DNA of 22,193 nt, from positions 30,685 through 52,877 of the forward strand of contig DIAL01000128.1 in NCBI GenBank assembly GCA_002414705.1. The letters are read 5' to 3'. Below the pieces are notes generated by a model. It was not told the DNA's origin. It ran no database searches and was given only the letters and a program-made list of their open reading frames with translations. Shown here piece by piece: positions 16,711 to 22,193 of this stretch. Source of the stretch: Flavobacteriaceae bacterium UBA5079 (lineage in GTDB: Bacteria > Bacteroidota > Bacteroidia > Flavobacteriales > Flavobacteriaceae). The stretch's first letter is position 1. The number at the start of each line of letters is the position of its first letter. The position numbers were made by a program, and so were the translations under genes.

Positions 16711-16734
16711 GTTAGTTAGTTAGTTAGTTAGTTA
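16711..16734. repeat. Tetranucleotide microsatellite (GTTA)6 upstream of the membrane protein gene
   Basis: Six perfect GTTA units (TAAC on the coding strand) lie 7-30 bp before the ATG at 16704. Degenerate units flank them on both sides. The tract sits in the 5' untranslated region, where gain or loss of units would change spacing to the start codon. Confidence 0.9.
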
Positions 16735-16792
16735 GTGATAGTATCAAATTACGCATAATTATAAATGCTGCGCAAAAATATTTTTTATTATA

Positions 16793-16805
16793 TGACACTT
16801 TGTCA
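16793..16805. promoter_or_regulatory. Palindrome TGACA-N3-TGTCA in the divergent promoter region
   Basis: A perfect 5-bp inverted repeat with a 3-bp centre overlaps the TTTG (-33) of the miaB promoter. It lies 12 bp from a TATTTTTG -7-like box for the divergent membrane protein gene (complement of 16773-16780). A second overlapping inverted repeat is ACACT-N7-AGTGT (16795-16811). It could be an operator for either gene; the regulator is unknown. Confidence 0.4.
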
Positions 16806-16831
16806 CAGTGTGAAAAATAATTGTAACTTTG
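16799..16831 (+). promoter_or_regulatory. Bacteroidota-type promoter of the miaB operon
   Basis: TTTG (16799-16802) is separated by 21 nt from TAACTTTG (16824-16831), an exact TAnnTTTG -7 box. Transcription would begin near 16837, about 30 nt before the miaB ATG. Confidence 0.7.
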
Positions 16832-16867
16832 CATACTTATTGACTGAACCTCATTTCAGACGTATTT

Positions 16868-18310
16868 ATGGAGAAGATTATAGACGAAACCAAACAAGGC
16901 GAAACCCTTATTTTAGAACCAAAAGAAACCAATACACGGAAACTTTTTATTGAAAGCTATGGCTGCGCAATGAATTTTAGTGATAGTGAAATTGTTGCTT
17001 CTATACTCACTAATGAAGGTTTTAACACGACGCAAAAGCTAGAAGAAGCAGATTTGGTTTTAGTAAACACCTGCTCCATTCGTGACAAAGCTGAACAAAC
17101 CGTCCGTAAACGTTTAGAAAAATACAATGCTGTAAAAAAAATTAACCCAAAGATGAAAGTGGGTGTTTTGGGCTGTATGGCAGAGCGTCTGAAAAGCAAA
17201 TTTCTTGAAGAAAAAATTGTAGACCTCGTTGTTGGTCCAGATGCCTACAAAGACTTACCCAATTTACTTTCCGAAGTAGAAGCTGGGCGAGATGCCATAA
17301 ATGTTATATTATCAAAAGATGAAACCTATGGCGATGTATCTCCAGTGCGTTTAAACACAAACGGCATTACGGCATTTGTTTCCATAACTCGTGGTTGCGA
17401 TAATATGTGTACATTTTGTGTGGTGCCTTTTACGCGTGGCCGTGAACGTAGTCGCGATCCTCAAAGTATTTTGGAGGAAATAAACGATTTATGGAACAAA
17501 GGTTATAAAGAAATTACATTGTTAGGTCAAAATGTAGACAGCTATTTATGGTATGGTGGTGGACTTAAAAAAGATTTTGAAAAAGCTAGCGACATGCAAA
17601 AAGCTACAGCCGTAAATTTTTCAAAATTATTGGAACAATGTGCCAAAGCACAACCAAACATGTGGATTCGTTTTTCTACCTCTAATCCGCAGGACATGAC
17701 GTTGGATGTAGTTGAAACCATGGCGAAATATAAAAATATTTGTAAGCATATTCATTTACCAGTTCAAAGTGGTAGTAATCGCATTTTAAAAGAAATGAAT
17801 CGGTTACACACGCGTGAGCAATATATGGAGCTTATTACCAATATTAAACGCATTTTACCGGACTGCGCTATCAGTCAAGATATGATTGCTGGTTTCCCTA
17901 CAGAAACTGAAGCCGATCATCAAGACACGTTGAGTTTAATGCAATTTGTACAATATGATTTTGGTTTTATGTACGCCTATTCAGAAAGACCTGGAACTTT
18001 GGCTGGAAGAAACATGGAAGATGACGTTCCTGAAGCCACAAAAAAACGTCGCTTGCAAGAGATTATTGATGTACAGCGTGCCAATGGCCACATAAAAACA
18101 CAAGCAAATGTAGGTCAGATTCGTGAAGTATTGATTGAAAAATCATCAAAAAAATCAGATTTACAATGGTCTGGCCGTACCTCACAAAATACTGTAGTAG
18201 TGTTTCCAAAAGAGCATTATAAGGTTGGCGAATTTGTAAACGTAAAAATTAACGATTGTACCACAGCAACACTTATTGGTGAGGCTGTTGGGTATTCAGA
18301 AAACAATTAA
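16868..18310 (+). CDS. miaB: tRNA-2-methylthio-N6-dimethylallyladenosine synthase MiaB
   Basis: This 480-residue radical-SAM methylthiotransferase converts i6A37 to ms2i6A37 in tRNAs that read UNN codons. The N-terminal domain has the three cysteines for the auxiliary iron-sulfur cluster: C33 (GCAMN), C69 (NTCSIR) and C103 (LGCMAE). The radical-SAM CxxxCxxC motif is C177, C181, C184 in [15 protein letters not shown] domain for tRNA binding occupies roughly 415-478. MiaB is preferred over MtaB or RimO because of the GCAMN and [13 protein letters not shown] signatures and the following [12 protein letters not shown]. It is the first gene of a plus-strand operon. Confidence 0.96.
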   Translation: MEKIIDETKQGETLILEPKETNTRKLFIESYGCAMNFSDSEIVASILTNEGFNTTQKLEEADLVLVNTCSIRDKAEQTVRKRLEKYNAVKKINPKMKVGVLGCMAERLKSKFLEEKIVDLVVGPDAYKDLPNLLSEVEAGRDAINVILSKDETYGDVSPVRLNTNGITAFVSITRGCDNMCTFCVVPFTRGRERSRDPQSILEEINDLWNKGYKEITLLGQNVDSYLWYGGGLKKDFEKASDMQKATAVNFSKLLEQCAKAQPNMWIRFSTSNPQDMTLDVVETMAKYKNICKHIHLPVQSGSNRILKEMNRLHTREQYMELITNIKRILPDCAISQDMIAGFPTETEADHQDTLSLMQFVQYDFGFMYAYSERPGTLAGRNMEDDVPEATKKRRLQEIIDVQRANGHIKTQANVGQIREVLIEKSSKKSDLQWSGRTSQNTVVVFPKEHYKVGEFVNVKINDCTTATLIGEAVGYSENN

Positions 18311-18366
18311 AAAATTCCCAAGAGAAAAACCTAGAAATCACGTTTTAACTCTTGAAATTAGAACAT

Positions 18367-19635
18367 ATGGAATCAATACAAGCAACCAAACAACGTTTCG
18401 GTATTATTGGAAACGATCCAACACTTAATCGTGCTATTGAAAAGGCCATTCAAGTTGCACCAACAGATATTTCGGTTTTAGTAACTGGTGAATCTGGTGT
18501 TGGAAAGGAAAGTATTCCTAAAATTATTCATTCGTTATCCCACAGAAAACACGGAAAATATATTGCTGTAAACTGTGGCGCCATTCCAGAAGGCACTATT
18601 GATAGTGAACTTTTCGGACACGAAAAAGGCGCTTTTACAGGCGCAACAGCAACCCGAAATGGCTACTTTGAAGTTGCTGATGGTGGGACTATTTTTTTAG
18701 ATGAAGTTGGCGAATTACCACTAACAACCCAAGTCCGTTTATTACGTGTTTTAGAAAATGGCGAGTTTATAAAAGTAGGTTCCAGTAAAGTGCAAAAAAC
18801 TAATGTACGTATTGTAGCAGCTACAAACGTGAACATGTTTGATGCCATTAAAAAAGAAAAATTTCGTGAAGATTTGTACTACCGTTTAAGTACCGTTGAA
18901 ATTAATTTACCGCCTTTACGAAACCGAAAAGAAGACATCCATTTACTGTTTAGAAAATTTGCAAGCGATTTTGCTTTAAAATATAAAATGCCAACCATCA
19001 AATTATCAGATGAAGCGATTGCTATTTTATTAAAATTTCGCTGGAGTGGAAATATTAGACAACTACGCAATGTTGCCGAGCAAATTTCCGTTTTAGAACA
19101 GAAAAGAGAAATATCAGCAGACACGCTTCGCCATTATTTACCAACAGAAGGCACGCAACTTCCCGCTGTGATTAGTAGTACCAAATCTGAAAGCGATTTT
19201 AGTAGTGAGCGAGAAATTCTGTACAAAGTTCTATTTGATATGAAGAGTGATTTAAACGATTTAAAGAAACTCACTATGGAACTCATGAAAACAGGTAACG
19301 CATCTGAAGTTCAAAAGAAAAATGAAGGGTTAATTGATAAAATTTATGGTCAAGATGATGAGGACACACAGGAAGCTTATGAAGATTTAGAAGTACTTTC
19401 AATTCCTGAAAAATCTAACAATGCACATATAGAAGAACCCATTGAAGAAGTAACCGACAAATATCATTTTGCAGAAGAAATTGAAGAAGAAGAAACCCTC
19501 TCCTTGCATGATAAGGAACTGGAATTGATAAAAAAATCATTAGAACGTCATAGCGGAAAACGTAAATTAGCTGCAGCTGAACTAGGCATTAGTGAACGCA
19601 CATTATATAGAAAAATTAAACAATACGACCTGTAA
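18367..19635 (+). CDS. Sigma-54-dependent AAA+ transcriptional activator without sensor domain
   Basis: The start shown is ATG 18367 (422 residues); a TTG five codons upstream is the alternative. The AAA+ domain begins about 12 residues from the N terminus, with Walker A GESGVGKE (41-48), the sigma-54-contacting GAFTGA loop (88-93) and Walker B TIFLDEVGEL (108-117). A very acidic linker (about 320-385) follows, then a Fis-type helix-turn-helix at the end (KLAAAELGISERTLYRKIKQ). There is no receiver, GAF or other N-terminal input domain, as in PspF. Regulation must therefore come through partner proteins, expression level or the linker. It follows miaB by 56 bp and precedes lptE by 19 bp. Enhancer-binding proteins of this kind act with RpoN at -24/-12 promoters; one such site is seen upstream of groES. 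Confidence 0.93.
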   Translation: MESIQATKQRFGIIGNDPTLNRAIEKAIQVAPTDISVLVTGESGVGKESIPKIIHSLSHRKHGKYIAVNCGAIPEGTIDSELFGHEKGAFTGATATRNGYFEVADGGTIFLDEVGELPLTTQVRLLRVLENGEFIKVGSSKVQKTNVRIVAATNVNMFDAIKKEKFREDLYYRLSTVEINLPPLRNRKEDIHLLFRKFASDFALKYKMPTIKLSDEAIAILLKFRWSGNIRQLRNVAEQISVLEQKREISADTLRHYLPTEGTQLPAVISSTKSESDFSSEREILYKVLFDMKSDLNDLKKLTMELMKTGNASEVQKKNEGLIDKIYGQDDEDTQEAYEDLEVLSIPEKSNNAHIEEPIEEVTDKYHFAEEIEEEETLSLHDKELELIKKSLERHSGKRKLAAAELGISERTLYRKIKQYDL

Positions 19636-19654
19636 TTAGCTTAAAAAATAATTT

Positions 19655-20161
19655 ATGAAAACCATAAAAATAGCCCTTTTATTGAGTATTCTAACTACAG
19701 TTTTAGCATGTGGTCCTTACTCGTTTACTGGCACATCCATTGCACCTGATGTTAAAACATTTCAAGTCAATTATTTTCAAAATAATGCTATTTTAGTGGA
19801 ACCTGGTTTAGATCTAGATTTCACGAATGCATTAACAGATTTATTAATTAATCAAACCAACCTAGAGTTAGTGAAATCCAGTGGAGATTTAGTTTATGAA
19901 GGAGAAATTACAGAATATCGTATTTCGCCAACCACAGCAACTGCAGATAATACAGCCGCTCAAAACAGACTATCTGTTACTGTAAATGTTCGATTTTTTA
20001 ATATGAAAAACGAAGAAGATAATCTAGAACAACGCTTTTCATTCTTTTATGATTATGCTGGAGCCGCCTTATTAACAGGCGCTCAAAAAGATATTGCTTT
20101 AGCCGAAATATTTGAGCGTTTAACCCAAGATATATTTAATGCAACTTTAGCTAAATGGTAA
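19655..20161 (+). CDS. lptE: LPS-assembly lipoprotein LptE
   Basis: This 168-residue protein has a lipoprotein signal ending in TTVLAC (C19). The mature part reads as the LptE fold: YSFTGTSIAPDVKTFQVNYFQNNA near the N terminus, then an alpha/beta pattern with a C-terminal helix. LptE plugs and assembles the LptD barrel that places lipopolysaccharide in the outer leaflet of the outer membrane. Sequence identity within the family is low, so the assignment relies on the lipobox, the N-terminal pattern, the length, and the conserved setting between a sigma-54 activator gene and secG. Only one base separates it from the next gene. Confidence 0.85.
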   Translation: MKTIKIALLLSILTTVLACGPYSFTGTSIAPDVKTFQVNYFQNNAILVEPGLDLDFTNALTDLLINQTNLELVKSSGDLVYEGEITEYRISPTTATADNTAAQNRLSVTVNVRFFNMKNEEDNLEQRFSFFYDYAGAALLTGAQKDIALAEIFERLTQDIFNATLAKW

Positions 20162-20162
20162 T

Positions 20163-21143
20163 ATGATAACAGCTGCTCAATTTTCTAAAATTATACAAGA
20201 ACCGCAATGCATTACGCCCGAACAAACAACGGAACTACAAGCAGTTTTGGAGGCGTTTCCTTATTTACAATCGGCTCGTGCTGGCTATTTAAAAGGTTTA
20301 AAAAACAAGTCTAGCGTTAAGTATAATAATGAGTTGAAAATTGCTGCTGCATATACAACTGATCGGAGTATTTTATTCGATTTTATTACGTCCGAAGCCT
20401 TTTTACAAAACGAAATATCTCAACATATTAAACAACATCTAGACCATATAAAATATATAGAAGTTGACTCCGAAGATATTTCTTATAATAAAGGCAGTCG
20501 AGTTGACGAAGTCTTGAAGCAGCAAATTACAGATACTGAAGGCACATTGGATCCGGAATTATTTCAACCTAAAATTAGCAAACCTCCTATTGCTTATTTT
20601 CAAATAGATGAGACATTCCCTATTGAAAAAGCTTCAAAGGAAAACAACGTTGAAAACAAAAATGACACAACCCAGTCACTTTCACCAGACCGTGTTTTAA
20701 AATTAGGACACCCTTTACAGTTTGATCACCAAGAAAAACACTCCTTTAATGAATGGCTCATGCTCACGCGCTTTGAACCTATAGCTCGTGAAAAAGATAT
20801 CATTATCAATAAAGAAAGTATAGAAAAAATAGTTGAAAAGACTGATAACACTGAAACAGAACGCAGTAAAAAGTTTGATTTAATAGATGAGTTTATCAAC
20901 AAGAATCCAAAGCTAAAACCTAACAAAACCAACGTAGTAAACACCAATATTGCTGATGCGCAAATGATTCAGACAGAAGCCTTAATGACGGAAACGTTAG
21001 CACGAATTTACCTAGAGCAAAAGAACTATAAAAAGGCAATTCAATCTTACAACATTTTAAGTTTGAAATATCCAGAAAAAAGTGGTTTCTTTGCAGACCA
21101 AATTAAAGCAGTAAAACAATTACAAGAACAAAATAACGAATAA
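20163..21143 (+). CDS. TPR-like protein of unknown function in the lptE-secG operon
   Basis: This 326-residue soluble protein has no signal peptide. The N-terminal part (1-95) is helical, with ITPEQTTELQAVLEAFPYLQSARAGYLKGLK. The middle (100-260) is charged, low in hydrophobic residues and probably flexible. The C terminus (about 270-323) has one clear tetratricopeptide-like helix pair, ETLARIYLEQKNYKKAIQSY and ILSLKYPEKSGFFADQI. Such a protein probably serves as an adaptor. It is tightly packed between lptE (1-bp gap) and secG (2-bp gap), which suggests translational coupling and a role in envelope biogenesis or secretion. That role is inference from context; I know no characterised homologue. 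Confidence 0.8.
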   Translation: MITAAQFSKIIQEPQCITPEQTTELQAVLEAFPYLQSARAGYLKGLKNKSSVKYNNELKIAAAYTTDRSILFDFITSEAFLQNEISQHIKQHLDHIKYIEVDSEDISYNKGSRVDEVLKQQITDTEGTLDPELFQPKISKPPIAYFQIDETFPIEKASKENNVENKNDTTQSLSPDRVLKLGHPLQFDHQEKHSFNEWLMLTRFEPIAREKDIIINKESIEKIVEKTDNTETERSKKFDLIDEFINKNPKLKPNKTNVVNTNIADAQMIQTEALMTETLARIYLEQKNYKKAIQSYNILSLKYPEKSGFFADQIKAVKQLQEQNNE

Positions 21144-21145
21144 CC

Positions 21146-21499
21146 ATGAGTACGTTTACCATATTTTTAGCACTTATTGTAGTGGTTGCCTTCTTACTAA
21201 TAGTAGTCATAATGGTTCAAAACCCTAAAGGTGGCGGATTATCTTCATCATTTGGTGGTGGTGGCACACAACAATTAGGAGGTGTTAAAAAAACAACTGA
21301 CTTTTTAGACAAAAGCACATGGACACTAGCTACAATTATGTTGGTGTTAATTTTAGTTTCTAATGTTACAATTAGTAGAACAGGAACTGCAGAATCAAAA
21401 GCTATTGATCAAATCAATACGGAACAACCAGCACCAATTGCACCTGCTGTTACAACACCTGTAAACGAAAGCACTGAAACACCAGACGCAACAAACTAA
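21146..21499 (+). CDS. secG: Protein translocase subunit SecG
   Basis: This 117-residue protein has two membrane helices (about 3-24 and 57-77). They are separated by the diagnostic loop with VQNPKGGGLSSSFGGGG and a following VKKTTDFLDKSTW. SecG associates with SecYE and aids the SecA-driven insertion cycle. The C-terminal tail after the second helix is Pro/Thr/Ala-rich and exposed. It is the last gene of the miaB-lptE-secG transcript and is followed by a strong hairpin. Confidence 0.93.
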   Translation: MSTFTIFLALIVVVAFLLIVVIMVQNPKGGGLSSSFGGGGTQQLGGVKKTTDFLDKSTWTLATIMLVLILVSNVTISRTGTAESKAIDQINTEQPAPIAPAVTTPVNESTETPDATN

Positions 21500-21517
21500 A
21501 ACGTGTTATAAAAAAAT

Positions 21518-21549
21518 AAAAAAAGCCAACTATAAAGTTGGCTTTTTTT
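21518..21549 (+). terminator. Terminator of the miaB-secG operon
   Basis: The perfect 14-bp stem, AAAAAAAGCCAACT (21518-21531) with AGTTGGCTTTTTTT (21536-21549) and a 4-nt loop, lies 19 bp beyond secG. It insulates groESL from the upstream operon. Confidence 0.9.
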
Positions 21550-21593
21550 ATACCCAAAAGGTAAGGAATGAAATTTTGTCAGTATCTAGCTAT

Positions 21594-21609
21594 TGGCACA
21601 TTTTTAGCA
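21594..21609 (+). promoter_or_regulatory. Sigma-54-like (-24/-12) promoter upstream of groES
   Basis: TGGCACATTTTTAGCA matches the TGGCAC-N5-TTGCA consensus at every defined base but one (T to A). It has the exact 10-nt spacing between the -24 GG (21595-21596) and -12 GC (21607-21608). Transcription would begin around 21620, about 38 bp before groES, and no better promoter is obvious in the 108 bp after the secG terminator. Confirmation needs an rpoN gene in the genome and mapped 5' ends. Confidence 0.55.
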
Positions 21610-21625
21610 TACTGCTTAAGCAGTA
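21610..21625. promoter_or_regulatory. 16-bp perfect palindrome in the groES leader
   Basis: TACTGCTTAAGCAGTA is perfectly self-complementary. It abuts the -12 element and covers the predicted start of transcription. It is unlike the CIRCE element bound by HrcA. It could be an operator or a small RNA hairpin at the 5' end of the groESL message. Confidence 0.45.
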
Positions 21626-21657
21626 ATAAAATTATAAATAATAAAATAACATAAAAA

Positions 21658-21933
21658 ATGGCATTAAAAATTAAACCATTAGCAGACCGCGTTCTTATTG
21701 AACCAGAAGCAGCTGAAACTAAAACAGCATCAGGCATCATTATTCCAGATAACGCCAAAGAGAAACCACAGCAAGGTAAAGTAATGGCAGCTGGAAAAGG
21801 CACAAAAGACGAACCAATGACCGTTAAGGTTGGTGATACTGTTCTTTATGGAAAATATGCTGGAACGGAGTTAAAACTTGAAGGAAAAGATTACCTAATT
21901 ATGCGTGAAAGCGACATTTTAGCAATCGTTTAA
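21658..21933 (+). CDS. groES: Co-chaperonin GroES (Hsp10)
   Basis: This 91-residue protein has the Hsp10 fold: [12 protein letters not shown] at the N terminus, the mobile-loop region [24 protein letters not shown] (split by the conserved GIIIP), and [11 protein letters not shown] followed by the C-terminal [14 protein letters not shown]. Seven GroES subunits cap the GroEL ring and drive encapsulated folding. The length and all hallmark segments are normal. It is separated from secG by a strong terminator and from groEL by 94 bp holding a paired repeat, and has its own sigma-54-like promoter. Confidence 0.97.
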   Translation: MALKIKPLADRVLIEPEAAETKTASGIIIPDNAKEKPQQGKVMAAGKGTKDEPMTVKVGDTVLYGKYAGTELKLEGKDYLIMRESDILAIV

Positions 21934-21940
21934 TAACACC

Positions 21941-22193
<253 letters not shown>

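Noticed and set aside
16711..16734. Short regular repeats as a possible CRISPR array
   Set aside because: The units are 4 bp with no spacers, so it is a microsatellite; no CRISPR-like repeat-spacer pattern or cas gene occurs in the window.
21579..21803. Minus-strand open frame of 74 codons overlapping groES
   Set aside because: It covers the groES promoter and coding start in antisense and has no recognisable features.

Overview
The window is AT-rich chromosomal DNA of a member of the Bacteroidota, almost certainly the family Flavobacteriaceae. The main evidence is a complete gldK-gldL-gldM-gldN cluster (type IX secretion and gliding motor), a topA without a zinc finger, Bacteroidota-type promoters (TTG ... 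TAnnTTTG), and the order miaB, sigma-54-type activator, lptE, TPR-like protein, secG, groES, groEL.

Layout. Positions 1-2360 look like the right-hand end of an integrative element: three small unrecognised genes and a tyrosine recombinase, all on the plus strand, ending about 110 bp from the 3' end of an initiator tRNA-Met gene on the minus strand (2473-2545). Next, all on the minus strand, come a small CPXCG-type cysteine-rich gene broken by an in-frame TGA, a plant-type leucine-rich-repeat secreted protein, and an ABC-F ATPase. A DUF983 gene on the plus strand converges on and overlaps an FAD-dependent oxidoreductase gene. The minus-strand block 7224-15770 holds topA, an arginase-fold protein with a decayed metal site, and gldKLMN with terminators. 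A polytopic membrane protein gene with a (TAAC)6 tract just upstream of its start is divergent from the plus-strand operon miaB - bEBP - lptE - TPR-like - secG, which ends in a strong hairpin. groES and the start of groEL close the window.

How the genes work together. GldK/N form the outer-membrane-associated ring and GldL/M the proton-driven inner-membrane motor of type IX secretion. The lptE-secG operon combines outer-membrane LPS assembly, Sec translocation and a stand-alone AAA+ enhancer-binding protein. The groES upstream region contains a near-consensus -24/-12 (sigma-54) element followed by a 16-bp perfect palindrome. This suggests, as inference only, that the neighbouring activator may link envelope or secretion stress to chaperonin expression.

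The most notable observations are the sigma-54-like groESL promoter and its palindrome, a REPIN-like inverted pair of small repeats between groES and groEL, the tetranucleotide repeat, the decayed arginase-fold protein between topA and gldK, and the element boundary at the initiator tRNA gene. No CRISPR array, rRNA or insertion sequence was seen, and there is no gap over 300 bp without a gene.
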